Assembly (NCBI RefSeq): GCF_016901225.1 | Contig: NZ_JAFEUL010000001.1 | Location: 110,773 to 174,772, forward strand | Direction of reading: 5' to 3' | Length of the DNA stretch: 64,000 nucleotides | Origin: Actibacterium sp. 188UL27-1 | GTDB lineage: Bacteria > Pseudomonadota > Alphaproteobacteria > Rhodobacterales > Rhodobacteraceae | In this document: piece after piece, positions 20,685 through 29,567 of the stretch | Layout of the letters: each line of letters opens with the position of its first letter | Position numbering within the stretch: the first letter of the stretch is position 1 | Position numbers and translations under genes: made by a program | Notes under the pieces: model-generated | The model's database searches: none | Told to the model about the DNA's origin: nothing | Seen by the model: the letters and a program-made list of their open reading frames with translations, nothing else

Positions 20685-21398
20685 ATGGCAGATAGAGTTT
20701 CTCCGAAAGGGGCGCCGTGGCGCAACTTCTATGGGCGCAAGGCGGGAAAGACCTTGCGCGACAGTCAGCGTGGCTATTTGGCCGAAGATCTGACGGCGTT
20801 GTCGCCGGGCGCGGTTGACTGGGAGGAGAACCCCGAGCGGGTGCCGCTGGATATGGAGGGGCTGTTCGGCGGGCGGCCCGTCTGGTTGGAGATCGGATTT
20901 GGCGGCGGGGAGCATATGGTGCACCAGGCCGCGTTGAACCCGGATGTCGGGATCATCGGCTGTGAGCCCTTCATCAACGGGGTCGCGATGTTGCTGGGCA
21001 AGATCCGGCAAGCGGGGGTGGACAATGTGGCGGTCCATCCCGGCGATGCGCGCGACCTGTTCGATGTATTGCCTGACGGTTCGATCGCGCGGGCGTTTCT
21101 GCTGTATCCCGATCCCTGGCCCAAGGCGCGCCATCACCGGCGTCGTTTCGTGACGCCGGAGCATCTGGAGCCTTTGGCGCGGGTGATGGCACCGGGGGCC
21201 ATCTTGCGGGTGGCCACGGATATCGAGGATTACGTGCGCCAGACCCTGGAACAGGTGCCGCGCCATGGGTTTCGCTGGCTGGCTGAGCGGCCGGGGGATT
21301 GGCGGGCACCGTGGGATGATTGGCATTCCACCCGTTATGAGCAGAAAGCGCTGCGCGAGGGGCGGCGGCCCCATTATCTGACCTTTCAGCGGGTCTGA
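20685..21398 (+). CDS. trmB: tRNA (guanine-N7-)-methyltransferase
   Basis: The 237-residue protein methylates G46 of tRNA to m7G with SAM. It has the SAM motif WLEIGFGGGEHM, the acidic GCEPFINGV strand, the signature LLYPDPWPKARHHRRRFV, and a C-terminal THFE-like tail (DWHSTRYEQKAL). The ATG at 20685 follows GGAGAAGG. Its 3' end overlaps the convergent serine hydrolase gene by 13 bases. Confidence 0.96.
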   Translation: MADRVSPKGAPWRNFYGRKAGKTLRDSQRGYLAEDLTALSPGAVDWEENPERVPLDMEGLFGGRPVWLEIGFGGGEHMVHQAALNPDVGIIGCEPFINGVAMLLGKIRQAGVDNVAVHPGDARDLFDVLPDGSIARAFLLYPDPWPKARHHRRRFVTPEHLEPLARVMAPGAILRVATDIEDYVRQTLEQVPRHGFRWLAERPGDWRAPWDDWHSTRYEQKALREGRRPHYLTFQRV

Positions 21399-22486
21399 AG
21401 CAGCGCCATCAGCGCATCTTGGCCCGGTTGGTAGAGCCGCCTGTAGGCGCCGCTATTGGTCAGGATCGCTGCGGTTTGCCCCGTCATCCGGTCGAACCCG
21501 GCCACGGCGTACCACATCGTGTTGGAGCCGTTATGGTGGCGGATATCGCCCTCCACCACCCAACCACAGGCATAATCCGCCCCGGCGACGGGTTCGTGCA
21601 GCGCCTCCCAATACGGGGCGGGGAGGAAGGCTTCGTCCCGCGCGGCATGGGCCTGGAGGTAGCGGATCAGGTCGGCGGGGCCGATATGCACCGTCCCTGC
21701 GGGGCCCAGGGCGGGCACATTGTCAGCCGCCGGGCCGGGGGGCATGGCGCGGTACCGGCCCATGAATGTGACGCCATGTCCCCAGGGTTGGCTTTCGGGG
21801 GCGGCCAGGCCCGGCGGGCCAAACCCGGCCGAGGTGATGCCGAGGGGGGTAAACACCTCCTCTCGCAGCAGTGTTTCCCATGGTGTGTCGGTCACTGTTT
21901 CGCAGATCAGCCCGGCCAGGACGTAGCCCGCATTGGAATAGGTGATCTGGGGGTTAGGTGGATTGGCAGCGGCATTGGCGGCATAGGCGGCGCGGTCCGC
22001 GCGAATATCCTGGCGGGTCTGGTAGGTCCCGACGAGGGATTGCGCCGTGGGCAGGTCGATATGCGGGGGCAGGCCACCGCGGTGGTCCAAGAGAGCGCGC
22101 AGGGTGATATCCGCGTAACCCGGATGGGTGTCGATCACGCCGGTTAGGTGCTGGCGGACCGTATCGGACAGGTGCAACTGTCCGGCGGCGGCGAGGCGGG
22201 CCACTAGGGTTGCGGTCATGGATTTGGTGATGGAACCGATATGCCAGAGGTGGTCCCGGGTCACCGGCACCTCGGCCCCTTTTGCCAGGATGCCAGCCGG
22301 GGCAATCTCGACAGCGTCTCGCATGCCCGTGGCCAGGACCAGACCCGGGACGCGGAACTTTCCGCGCAGATCCGCCGCCATCTGTTGTAGGTCGGTGGTA
22401 GCGGCCATGGTGGGCAAGGCGGCGGTGCTGGCGAGGCCCGCAAGGGTGGCACGGCGCGAAAGGCGTGAAACTGTCATCCCCAGCAT
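21386..22486 (-). CDS. Exported serine hydrolase of the beta-lactamase/DD-peptidase family
   Basis: The 366-residue protein has a Tat-like signal (SRLSRRATLAGLASTAAL, likely cleaved near residue 28) and the class C beta-lactamase/DD-peptidase motifs SxxK (SITK in HIGSITKSMTATL), YxN (YSNAGY) and HNG (third motif). It should be periplasmic and act on a peptide or ester; the natural substrate (peptidoglycan peptide, D-amino peptide or other ester) cannot be told. Start may be at 22486 or the second ATG at 22477. It is divergent from aroA and convergent with trmB. Confidence 0.87.
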   Translation of the reverse strand: MLGMTVSRLSRRATLAGLASTAALPTMAATTDLQQMAADLRGKFRVPGLVLATGMRDAVEIAPAGILAKGAEVPVTRDHLWHIGSITKSMTATLVARLAAAGQLHLSDTVRQHLTGVIDTHPGYADITLRALLDHRGGLPPHIDLPTAQSLVGTYQTRQDIRADRAAYAANAAANPPNPQITYSNAGYVLAGLICETVTDTPWETLLREEVFTPLGITSAGFGPPGLAAPESQPWGHGVTFMGRYRAMPPGPAADNVPALGPAGTVHIGPADLIRYLQAHAARDEAFLPAPYWEALHEPVAGADYACGWVVEGDIRHHNGSNTMWYAVAGFDRMTGQTAAILTNSGAYRRLYQPGQDALMALLQTR

Positions 22487-22588
22487 ATGGGCACCGCCCT
22501 GGCCGCCGCCAAGGGGATCGGCGGAGCGGCGCTGGACCCCCCTGACACGATCCGCTAAGCGAGCGCTAACTGTTCAGGAGAGACCGCC

Positions 22589-23941
22589 ATGTCCGGCCAC
22601 GGCACGCCCATTCCCATGACCTCCCGCCCGGCCGGACCGCTCAACGGGACGGCGGATGTGCCCGGTGACAAATCGATCTCGCACCGGTCGCTGATCCTGG
22701 GCGCGTTGACCGTGGGGGAGACGCGGATCAGCGGCCTGCTGGAAGGCGAGGATGTGCTGGACACGGCCCGCGCCATGCGCGCCTTTGGGGCCGAGGTGAC
22801 GGATCTGGGCGGCGGCGACTGGTCGGTCCATGGTGTGGGTGTCGGTGGCTTTGCAGAGCCTGAGACGGTCATCGATTGCGGCAATGCGGGCACAGGCGTG
22901 CGGCTGATCATGGGGGCCATGGCAACGTCGCCCATCACGGCGACCTTCACCGGCGACGCGTCCCTGTGCAAGCGGCCCATGGGGCGGATCACTGACCCGC
23001 TGACACTGTTCGGGGCCCAGGCGGTCGGGCGCTCTGGCGGGCGGTTGCCCCTGACGATGGTGGGTGCAGAGGCACCGGTGCCGGTGCGCTATGTGACGCC
23101 CATGCCCTCGGCCCAGGTGAAATCCGCGGTGCTGCTGGCCGGGCTGAATGCGCCAGGCCAGACCGTGGTGATCGAACAAGAGGCGACGCGAGACCATAGT
23201 GAGCGGATGCTGCGGGGGTTTGGTGCGGAACTGACCGTGGACGAGACCGAAGAGGGCCGGGTGATCACCCTGACCGGGCAGCCGGAACTGATGCCGCAGG
23301 ATATCGTGGTGCCGCGGGACCCAAGCTCTGCCGCTTTCCCGGTCTGTGCCGCCTTGATCACCGAAGGTTCTGACGTGCTGGTCCCCAATATTGGGCTGAA
23401 CCCCACGCGCGCCGGGCTGTTTACCACGCTGATCGAGATGGGCGCGGACCTGACCTATGAAAACGAGCGCGAAACCGGCGGCGAACCGGTCGCGGATCTG
23501 CGCGCCAAATTCTCCCCCGCGATGACCGGGATCGAGGTGCCGCCGGACCGCGCCCCTTCGATGATCGATGAATATCCCGTCCTGTCGGTCGTGGCCTGTT
23601 TTGCCGAAGGCGTGACCCATATGCCGGGGATCAAGGAATTGCGGGTCAAGGAAAGCGACCGGATCGACGCGATGGCCCAGGGCCTGCGCGCCTGCGGTGC
23701 CACGGTGGATGAGACCGAAGACAGCATGTCCGTCCATGGGCTGGGTCAAAAGGGGCTGCCCGGCGGGGGCACATGTCAGGCGCATCTTGACCACCGGATT
23801 GCCATGTCATTCATGGTGGCCGGTATGGGCGCGCAAAAGCCTGTAAAGATCGATGATGCCGGGCCCATCGCGACCTCTTTCCCGATCTTTGAGCCATTGA
23901 TGACCCGCCTGGGCGCGCAGCTTGTGCGGAGCAATGCGTGA
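22589..23941 (+). CDS. aroA: 3-phosphoshikimate 1-carboxyvinyltransferase (EPSP synthase)
   Basis: The 450-residue protein joins shikimate 3-phosphate and PEP in aromatic amino acid synthesis. Seen motifs are [13 protein letters not shown] near the N-terminus, [18 protein letters not shown], and RVKESDRI near the C-terminus. AGGAGA precedes the ATG at 22589. The alanine in the GNAGTG motif is the one present in several naturally glyphosate-tolerant class II enzymes; this is only an observation. The gene heads an aroA-cmk-rpsA cluster. Confidence 0.97.
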   Translation: MSGHGTPIPMTSRPAGPLNGTADVPGDKSISHRSLILGALTVGETRISGLLEGEDVLDTARAMRAFGAEVTDLGGGDWSVHGVGVGGFAEPETVIDCGNAGTGVRLIMGAMATSPITATFTGDASLCKRPMGRITDPLTLFGAQAVGRSGGRLPLTMVGAEAPVPVRYVTPMPSAQVKSAVLLAGLNAPGQTVVIEQEATRDHSERMLRGFGAELTVDETEEGRVITLTGQPELMPQDIVVPRDPSSAAFPVCAALITEGSDVLVPNIGLNPTRAGLFTTLIEMGADLTYENERETGGEPVADLRAKFSPAMTGIEVPPDRAPSMIDEYPVLSVVACFAEGVTHMPGIKELRVKESDRIDAMAQGLRACGATVDETEDSMSVHGLGQKGLPGGGTCQAHLDHRIAMSFMVAGMGAQKPVKIDDAGPIATSFPIFEPLMTRLGAQLVRSNA

Positions 23942-23974
23942 CGCGGCCCCGATGACCGCGACGCCCAGCGCACC

Positions 23975-24487
23975 ATGACACCGATGCCATCACCCAGGCC
24001 CCGCCGCGACCCGGCCAGGATCCTGTTCTGGGTCACGCATGCGGTTTATCTGCCGCTAGGTTATTTCGTGTATCTGGTCTGGTCTCTCAGCGGTGGCTTT
24101 GTCGTGTGGGATTTGCAGGTTCTGGGTTATTCTGCCGAGTGGGTGCAGCGCTTTCTGGCCGCGCTGCCGCCCGAAGGCGCAGAGATCTATATCCACCGGG
24201 TCCGCCCGCTTGATACCGTGATCCCCGTCCTGCTTGCGGTTACGATTTCGGCCTTTGCGTTGAAAACCAGGGTCTGGTGGCGGTGGGTCTGCGTGGCCAT
24301 CGCGGCCAACACCGCATTGCTGGATCTGTTGGAGAATGTCAGGCTGGTCGCATTGGTATCGGGGGTGGTCGCACCCTCGCCCGAGGCCGTGGCAGCGGTC
24401 AGTTGGGTGACACAGGCGAAATTTGCCAGCCTTGCCACCTCCCTGGCGGTGTTGGTACTGGCGCAATGGAGGACACGACATGCCTGA
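23975..24487 (+). CDS. Small integral membrane protein of unknown function
   Basis: The 170-residue protein has about four predicted membrane segments (around residues 20-45, 73-93, 95-117 and 145-163), with a hydrophilic loop after the first. I do not recognise a family. It starts 33 bases after aroA and overlaps the next gene by eight bases, so it is part of the same transcription unit. The loop between the first two segments (PPEGAEIYIHRVRPLDT) may be exposed. Confidence 0.7.
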   Translation: MTPMPSPRPRRDPARILFWVTHAVYLPLGYFVYLVWSLSGGFVVWDLQVLGYSAEWVQRFLAALPPEGAEIYIHRVRPLDTVIPVLLAVTISAFALKTRVWWRWVCVAIAANTALLDLLENVRLVALVSGVVAPSPEAVAAVSWVTQAKFASLATSLAVLVLAQWRTRHA

Positions 24488-24890
24488 GCAATGGGGGGGA
24501 TGCCTGTGCGGCGTGGTGCGGTATCGGGTGACCGGACCGCTGCGCCCAGTCGTGGCCTGCCATTGCCAGCAATGCCGCAAGACGAGCGGGCACCATGTGG
24601 CGGCGACCTCGGCCCTGCGGGGTGATCTGCGGATTGAGGGGGCGGTCACCTGGTATCACTCTTCGCCCGAGGCGCGGCGCGGGTTTTGCGGCATCTGTGG
24701 CTCGAACCTGTTCTGGGACGGGCCGGGCACCCATATCTCGATCTTTGCCGGAGGGTTGGACGGCCCAACCGGGCTTGCCGTGGTCGGGCACATCTTTTGT
24801 GCCGACAAGGGCGACTATTATACACTGGATGACGGTTTGCCGCAGTTTCAGGGCGATGATGAGACCATGACCACCCAGGTGCCGGGGTAG
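24480..24890 (+). CDS. GFA (CENP-V/formaldehyde-activating) domain protein
   Basis: The 136-residue zinc protein shows the GFA-fold cysteine pattern: [10 protein letters not shown] near the N-terminus, [11 protein letters not shown], and [11 protein letters not shown]. Members include glutathione-dependent formaldehyde-activating enzyme, though most GFA proteins have other or unknown roles. The ATG at 24480 overlaps the stop of the preceding membrane protein gene, which suggests coupled translation. It ends two bases before the cmk start. Confidence 0.9.
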   Translation: MPEQWGGCLCGVVRYRVTGPLRPVVACHCQQCRKTSGHHVAATSALRGDLRIEGAVTWYHSSPEARRGFCGICGSNLFWDGPGTHISIFAGGLDGPTGLAVVGHIFCADKGDYYTLDDGLPQFQGDDETMTTQVPG

Positions 24891-24892
24891 AG

Positions 24893-25504
24893 ATGTCGTT
24901 CACCATCGCCATCGACGGGCCTGCCGCCGCCGGAAAAGGGACCATTGCCCGGGCTCTGGCCGCGCATTTCGGGTTTGGCCACCTTGATACCGGGCTGCTT
25001 TACCGGGCCGTGGGGCGGCAGGTTATCGGCGGGACAGACGCCATTGCGGCAGCCCAGGCCCTGACTGCCGATGACCTGCACCCCGAAGACGCCTTGCGCA
25101 CGGCAGAGGTGGCGCGCTTTGCCTCCCAGGCGGCTGCCATCCCCCAGGTGCGGACGGCGCTGGTGGATTTTCAGCGCGCCTTTGCCCGCCGGGCCGGGGG
25201 TGCAGTTCTGGATGGGCGCGATATCGGCACGGTGATTTGCCCGGATGCCGATGTGAAACTGTTCGTCACCGCAACCGACGATGTGCGTGCCACCCGGCGC
25301 TATGAGGAACTGGCGGCCAAGGGCCATGACGTCACGCTTGAGGGTGTGGCCCAGGATCTGCGCCAGCGTGATGCCCGTGACGCCGGGCGGTCCACCGCGC
25401 CGCTGCATGCCGCGGATGATGCCGTGTTGCTGGACACGTCCTGCCTGCCGATTGGTGATGCCATTGCGGGCGCCATTGCGATTGTCGAACAGGTTATGGG
25501 GTAG
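24893..25504 (+). CDS. cmk: Cytidylate kinase
   Basis: The 203-residue protein phosphorylates CMP and dCMP. It has the P-loop [11 protein letters not shown] (about 7-17), the [11 protein letters not shown] substrate motif, and [22 protein letters not shown]. It is slightly shorter than E. coli Cmk (about 225). The GFA gene ends two bases before it, and the cluster continues to rpsA, a conserved cmk-rpsA pairing. Confidence 0.96.
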   Translation: MSFTIAIDGPAAAGKGTIARALAAHFGFGHLDTGLLYRAVGRQVIGGTDAIAAAQALTADDLHPEDALRTAEVARFASQAAAIPQVRTALVDFQRAFARRAGGAVLDGRDIGTVICPDADVKLFVTATDDVRATRRYEELAAKGHDVTLEGVAQDLRQRDARDAGRSTAPLHAADDAVLLDTSCLPIGDAIAGAIAIVEQVMG

Positions 25505-25509
25505 GCCGG

Positions 25510-25815
25510 ATGCGGATCTTGCGGATAAAGCGGCCCTCCCAAATGGCGGATATTCTACGACCCTATGGGATCATGCTGAACGGCGCGCCGATGGGTCTGA
25601 TCAAACGCAACGCCCGGCTGGAGCTGGATGTGCCCAGCAATCCCTTTGTGGTGCAGGCGACGATCGATTGGTGTTCCAGTCTGCCGTTGGACGTGCCTGC
25701 CGGTGATGCGCCGCTGACCTTGCGCGTGTCGAACACCTATGGGATCTGGAAGGCCAACTGGGCCATTAAGCATGCCGCCGATACCTATCTGACGCTGGAC
25801 TTGGTTGCGCCGTAG
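25510..25815 (+). CDS. Small conserved-looking protein, unknown function
   Basis: The 101-residue protein looks all-beta: an N-terminal IKRPSQM strand, a YGIMLNGAPMGLIKRNARLELDVPSN hairpin of the form often found in small carboxypeptidase-regulatory-like or PEGA-like domains, then ATIDWCSSLPLDVPAGDAPLTLRV. No signal peptide or membrane segment is seen. I do not assign a function. It begins five bases after cmk. The dispersed repeat at 25832 follows its stop by 16 bases. Confidence 0.6.
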   Translation: MRILRIKRPSQMADILRPYGIMLNGAPMGLIKRNARLELDVPSNPFVVQATIDWCSSLPLDVPAGDAPLTLRVSNTYGIWKANWAIKHAADTYLTLDLVAP

Positions 25816-25831
25816 GGCAATTGGATTTCGT

Positions 25832-25866
25832 GCCTCCGGCGGGGATATTTTAAGACACATGATGGG
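25832..25866 (+). repeat. Dispersed GCCTCCGGCGGGGATATTT element, ACACAT-tail type
   Basis: GCCTCCGGCGGGGATATTTT followed by AAGACACATGATGGGGG. The same core and a similar tail occur in the inverted pair at 15928-16020 and at 43384-43418. It lies between the small beta protein gene and the rpsA promoter. Confidence 0.8.
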
Positions 25867-25911
25867 GGCGGGTTGGGTTTGCCCGTTGTTTCGGGTTTAC
25901 CGGCAAGGCCC

Positions 25912-25940
25912 TTGCATTGCTGGGGGTCATCGCCTATACG
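25912..25940 (+). promoter_or_regulatory. Likely sigma-70-type promoter of rpsA
   Basis: A -35 box TTGCAT (25912-25917) and -10 box TATACG (25935-25940) are 17 bases apart. Transcription would start near 25947 and give a leader of about 165 bases before rpsA. Confidence 0.55.
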
Positions 25941-25987
25941 CGCCGATGTCGAAGTTTCGGGACAGGAACCGGCGGAAAATCTGAATG

Positions 25988-26013
25988 GGGTCGGGTCACA
26001 CCGACCCTTTCTT
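25988..26013 (+). promoter_or_regulatory. Terminator-like hairpin in the rpsA leader
   Basis: GGGTCGG (25988-25994) and CCGACCC (26001-26007) form a perfect 7-bp stem with a six-base loop, followed by TTTCTTGTT. It lies in the predicted rpsA leader, about 105 bases before the start codon. It could be an attenuator, possibly used for S1 autoregulation, or a terminator of upstream transcription. Confidence 0.55.
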
Positions 26014-26112
26014 GTTCCCCGGATGCGCCATGATCGACCAACGTCAACCCAAAGACCGGCGGAGACAACCGCGCGGCCAGTAATATCGAAACCGAAGGAC
26101 CGATACACACAT

Positions 26113-27798
26113 ATGTCAGCTGCAACCATGGAGGAATTCGAAGCCCTCCTGCAAGAAAGCTTCGAGATTGACACGCCCGATGAAGGGTCTGAAGGGTCTG
26201 TTGTCAAAGGCAAGGTGATCGCAATCGAAGCGGGCCAGGCCATCATCGACGTCGGCTACAAGATGGAAGGCCGTGTCGAGCTGAAAGAATTCGCAAATCC
26301 TGGCGAGGCGCCCGAGATCGAAGTGGGTGACGAGGTCGAGGTGTTCCTGGACCGGGTTGAGAATGCCCGGGGCGAGGCTGTCATCAGCCGTGACAAGGCC
26401 CGCCGCGAGGAAGCCTGGGACCGTCTGGAAAAAGCCTATGCCGACGAGGAACGTGTCGAAGGCGCGATCTTCAGCCGTGTGAAGGGTGGCTTTACCGTGG
26501 ATCTGGGTGGCGCCGTGGCGTTCCTGCCTGGCTCCCAGGTCGATGTGCGCCCCGTGCGCGATGCGGGCCCGTTGATGGGTCTGAAGCAGCCATTCCAGAT
26601 TTTGAAGATGGACCGCCGCCGGGGCAATATCGTCGTCTCCCGCCGTGCCATCCTGGAAGAAAGCCGCGCCGAACAGCGCGCCGAGGTGATCGGCAACCTG
26701 ATGGAAGGCCAGGCCGTCGATGGTGTCGTCAAGAACATCACCGAATACGGGGCCTTCGTCGATTTGGGCGGTGTTGATGGTCTGCTGCACGTCACCGACA
26801 TGGCGTGGCGCCGCGTCAATCACCCGTCCGAGATCCTGACAATCGGTGAAACGATCAAGGTGCAGGTCATCAAGATCAACAAGGAAACCCACCGCATCAG
26901 CCTTGGTATGAAGCAGCTGATGGACGATCCGTGGAATTCCGTTGAATCCAAGTACCCGCTGGATTCCGTCCACCATGGCCGTGTCACCAACATCACCGAT
27001 TACGGTGCATTCGTTGAACTGGAGCCCGGTGTCGAAGGTCTGGTCCACGTCTCGGAAATGTCCTGGACCAAGAAGAACGTCCATCCGGGCAAGATCGTGT
27101 CGACCTCCCAGGAAGTGGAAGTCATGGTGCTGGAGATCGATACCTCCAAGCGCCGCGTCTCGCTTGGTCTCAAGCAGACCATGCGCAACCCGTGGGAAGT
27201 GTTTGCCGAGACCCATCCCGAGGGCACGCAGGTCGAGGGCGAGGTCAAGAACATCACCGAATTCGGTCTGTTCATCGGTCTGCCCGGCGATATCGACGGT
27301 ATGGTCCACCTCTCCGACCTCAGCTGGGACGAGCGTGGCGAAGATGCGATCCAAGGCTACCGCAAGGGCGACAGCGTCAATGCCGTTGTCACCGAAGTGG
27401 ATGTCGAGAAGGAGCGCATCAGCCTGAGCGTCAAGGCCCTGGGCGGTGACAAATTCGCCGAAGCCGTGGGTGGCGTCAAACGCGGTGACATCATCACCGT
27501 CGGCGTGACCGCGATCGAGGATGGCGGGATCGAGGTGGAGTATGAAGGCATGAAATCCTTCATCCGCCGCAGCGACCTGTCTCGCGACCGGGCCGAACAG
27601 CGCCCCGAGCGGTTCGGCGTCGGCGACAAGCTGGACGTGCGCGTCACCAACATGGACGCCAAGACCCGCCGCCTGGGTCTGTCGATTAAGGCGCGCGAGA
27701 TCGCCGAAGAGAAGGAAGCCGTCGAACAGTATGGCTCCTCCGACTCGGGCGCATCCCTCGGCGACATTCTGGGTGCGGCGCTTAAGGGCGACGAATAA
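26113..27798 (+). CDS. rpsA: 30S ribosomal protein S1
   Basis: The 561-residue protein has six S1 RNA-binding domains. Typical repeats are GVVKNITEYGAFVDLGGVDGLLHVTDM, GRVTNITDYGAFVELEPGVEGLVHVSEM and GEVKNITEFGLFIGLPGDIDGMVHLSDL (each visible between about residues 195 and 450). It recruits mRNA to the 30S subunit. The ATG at 26113 (MSAATMEEFEALL) is preceded by a long leader; a further in-frame region upstream to 25873 overlaps the promoter and is not coding. A strong terminator follows. Confidence 0.97.
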   Translation: MSAATMEEFEALLQESFEIDTPDEGSEGSVVKGKVIAIEAGQAIIDVGYKMEGRVELKEFANPGEAPEIEVGDEVEVFLDRVENARGEAVISRDKARREEAWDRLEKAYADEERVEGAIFSRVKGGFTVDLGGAVAFLPGSQVDVRPVRDAGPLMGLKQPFQILKMDRRRGNIVVSRRAILEESRAEQRAEVIGNLMEGQAVDGVVKNITEYGAFVDLGGVDGLLHVTDMAWRRVNHPSEILTIGETIKVQVIKINKETHRISLGMKQLMDDPWNSVESKYPLDSVHHGRVTNITDYGAFVELEPGVEGLVHVSEMSWTKKNVHPGKIVSTSQEVEVMVLEIDTSKRRVSLGLKQTMRNPWEVFAETHPEGTQVEGEVKNITEFGLFIGLPGDIDGMVHLSDLSWDERGEDAIQGYRKGDSVNAVVTEVDVEKERISLSVKALGGDKFAEAVGGVKRGDIITVGVTAIEDGGIEVEYEGMKSFIRRSDLSRDRAEQRPERFGVGDKLDVRVTNMDAKTRRLGLSIKAREIAEEKEAVEQYGSSDSGASLGDILGAALKGDE

Positions 27799-27821
27799 AC
27801 ACCATCGGTACCAGCAAGTGG

Positions 27822-27856
27822 AAAAGCCCGGACCGCAAGGTTCCGGGCTTTTTCTT
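27822..27856 (+). terminator. Intrinsic terminator of rpsA
   Basis: AAAAGCCCGG (27822-27831) pairs with CCGGGCTTTT, continued by CC/GG closing a GCAA tetraloop, with one bulged base, and ends in T5. It begins 23 bases after the rpsA stop. Confidence 0.9.
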
Positions 27857-28211
27857 TGTCCCGGTCCGCCGCGACATTCCCGCAAGGGGCGAGCCCGTGA
27901 CCCCCGCCTCAATCCTATGGATAACGGACGCATTGTTGCCACATCGGCAACGCCAACCCTTGCGCGGTCAACCGTGCTCTGCCCGAATCGGTTGATGCGT
28001 TAATCATTTGGGCAGGATCAAAGCGCTTGCACTGCGCGGAAAATCGCTCCGCTTTGCCGCTTTTTTTGTCTTGGATCAGGGATTTAGCTGTGGATTTCCT
28101 GTGAATCACCACGCCTTTATCATTCCTTGGAGCAGGATTTGGTCATATAGTCGGTGATACAAAAAACACGAGAGCCGCCTGCAAAGAGAGGCGTCCGGGG
28201 GGACATGCACG
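27857..28211 (+). other. Gene-free stretch between rpsA and ihfB with its own terminator-like hairpin
   Basis: No protein gene is seen in these 355 bases. They contain a perfect 6-bp hairpin GTTGCC-ACATC-GGCAAC (near 27936-27952) and a second terminator-like structure: GCGGAAA (28036-28042) pairing with TTTGCCGC (28053-28060, one bulge), followed by T7 (28061-28067). As the rpsA terminator lies upstream, this suggests a separate short transcript. The last 140 bases should hold the ihfB promoter. I cannot identify an RNA family. Confidence 0.4.
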
Positions 28212-28493
28212 ATGATCCGATCTGAGCTGATACAGAAGATCGCCGAAGAAAATCCACATCTGTACCAGCGCGATGTTGAACGCATCGTCAACACGATCTT
28301 TGAGGAGGTCATCGACGCCATGGCACGCGGGGATCGCGTCGAACTGCGCGGTTTCGGGGCATTCTCGGTCAAACAGCGGGACGCGCGCACAGGCCGCAAC
28401 CCACGCACCGGCGAAGCGGTTGCAGTTGACGAAAAGCACGTGCCATTCTTCAAGACAGGAAAGCTGTTGCGCGACCGACTCAACGGCGGGTGA
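28212..28493 (+). CDS. ihfB: Integration host factor subunit beta
   Basis: The 93-residue protein is a DNABII protein with the IHF-beta pattern: [17 protein letters not shown] at the N-terminus, [27 protein letters not shown] (the DNA-contacting arm with its Pro), and [16 protein letters not shown]. It bends DNA as a heterodimer with IHF-alpha. It follows rpsA in the order usual in alphaproteobacteria, and is separated from lapA by 19 bases. Confidence 0.97.
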   Translation: MIRSELIQKIAEENPHLYQRDVERIVNTIFEEVIDAMARGDRVELRGFGAFSVKQRDARTGRNPRTGEAVAVDEKHVPFFKTGKLLRDRLNGG

Positions 28494-28512
28494 ACCTTTA
28501 GGGGGCTCGATC

Positions 28513-28899
28513 ATGCGGTTTCTGAAATACCTGTTCCTGGCAGTCCTTGCGATCTGCCTGGTCATCATTGCGTTGGCGAACAATCGTATCGTTCTGCTCA
28601 AGCTTCTGCCGGCCGAACTGGCCTTTCCGCTGCCCTATGGCTGGTCGGATTGGGTCATGAACAACATGGCCATCGAACTGCCGCTTTATGCGGTGATCTT
28701 TGCAAGCATTGCCGTGGGCCTGTTGGTGGGCTTTGTGTGGGAATGGTTCCGGGAGCATAAACACCGCGTTGCCATGCGCCAGCGTGGTAAAGAGGCCAAG
28801 ACCCTGGCACGCGAAGTCGTGAAGCTCAAAGAGGCGCAGGGCGAAGGCAAGGACGAGGTTCTGGCCATCCTCGACAAAAGCGACCGCAAGGCCAGTTGA
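28513..28899 (+). CDS. LapA family (DUF1049) membrane protein
   Basis: The 128-residue protein has two membrane segments (about 4-22 and 56-78) joined by a short loop and a cytoplasmic coiled tail rich in Lys, Arg and Glu, as in the LapA/DUF1049 family. E. coli homologues assist lipopolysaccharide assembly; here that role is inferred only. The ATG at 28513 follows GGGGGC. It lies between ihfB and trpF in one unit. Confidence 0.88.
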   Translation: MRFLKYLFLAVLAICLVIIALANNRIVLLKLLPAELAFPLPYGWSDWVMNNMAIELPLYAVIFASIAVGLLVGFVWEWFREHKHRVAMRQRGKEAKTLAREVVKLKEAQGEGKDEVLAILDKSDRKAS

Positions 28900-28904
28900 C
28901 GGCC

Positions 28905-29567
28905 ATGGCACGCCCGGTGCGGATCAAGATATGCGGGTTGACCCGACCCGAGGACGTGTCCGCGGTCACTGCGGCCCGCGCCAATTACGTGGGCTTTGTC
29001 TTTTTCCCGAAATCGCCGCGCAACATCGGGTTGGAGGCGGCCAGTCAGTTGGCCATCGCAGTTCCCGCCGGAATCGCCAAGGTGGCGTTGGTCGTCAATG
29101 CCGATAACGCCTTTCTGGACCGGCTGACCGCGACCGTGCCGCTGGATATGCTGCAACTTCACGGAAACGAACCACCGGAGCGCGTGTTGGAGGTGCGGCA
29201 ACGCTACGGCCTTCCGGTGATGAAGGCCCTTGGCGTTCGGGATGAAAGCGACCTGCCTGCCCTGGATCGATATGCCCGGGTGGCGGATCAGTTGCTGGTG
29301 GATGCCAAACCGCCAGAGGGGGCCGACCGACTGGGCGGCAATGGCGTGGCCTTTGACTGGCGGCTGATCGCGGGGCGGCGCTGGCCTGTACCCTGGATGC
29401 TGGCTGGCGGGCTGACCATCGACAATGTGGCCGAGGCCATGCACCTGACCGACGCGCGGCAGGTTGATCTGTCATCCGGCGTCGAATCGGCGCCCGGTGT
29501 GAAAGACCCGGATCTGATCCGGGCCTTTTGTGAGGCTGCGCGGGGCGCTATTCCGGCAGCGGAATGA
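28905..29567 (+). CDS. trpF: Phosphoribosylanthranilate isomerase
   Basis: The 220-residue TIM-barrel enzyme carries out the third step of tryptophan synthesis from anthranilate. Motifs include [13 protein letters not shown] (catalytic Cys near residue 10), QLHGNE, and the C-terminal phosphate-binding [13 protein letters not shown]. The ATG at 28905 is chosen over a TTG at 28896. In related genomes trpB usually follows; here the next gene is a convergent pirin gene that overlaps the trpF end by 20 bases. Confidence 0.95.
   Translation: MARPVRIKICGLTRPEDVSAVTAARANYVGFVFFPKSPRNIGLEAASQLAIAVPAGIAKVALVVNADNAFLDRLTATVPLDMLQLHGNEPPERVLEVRQRYGLPVMKALGVRDESDLPALDRYARVADQLLVDAKPPEGADRLGGNGVAFDWRLIAGRRWPVPWMLAGGLTIDNVAEAMHLTDARQVDLSSGVESAPGVKDPDLIRAFCEAARGAIPAAE

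Noticed and set aside
26116..27942. A 608-codon minus-strand frame opposite rpsA
   Set aside because: It is the complement of S1 repeat codons. It is His/Asp rich without any motif, and rpsA is certain.
27912..28100. Replication origin between rpsA and ihfB
   Set aside because: Two DnaA-box-like words (TATGGATAA and TGTGGATTT) occur, but only as single imperfect matches and without dnaA, gidA or clustered boxes.
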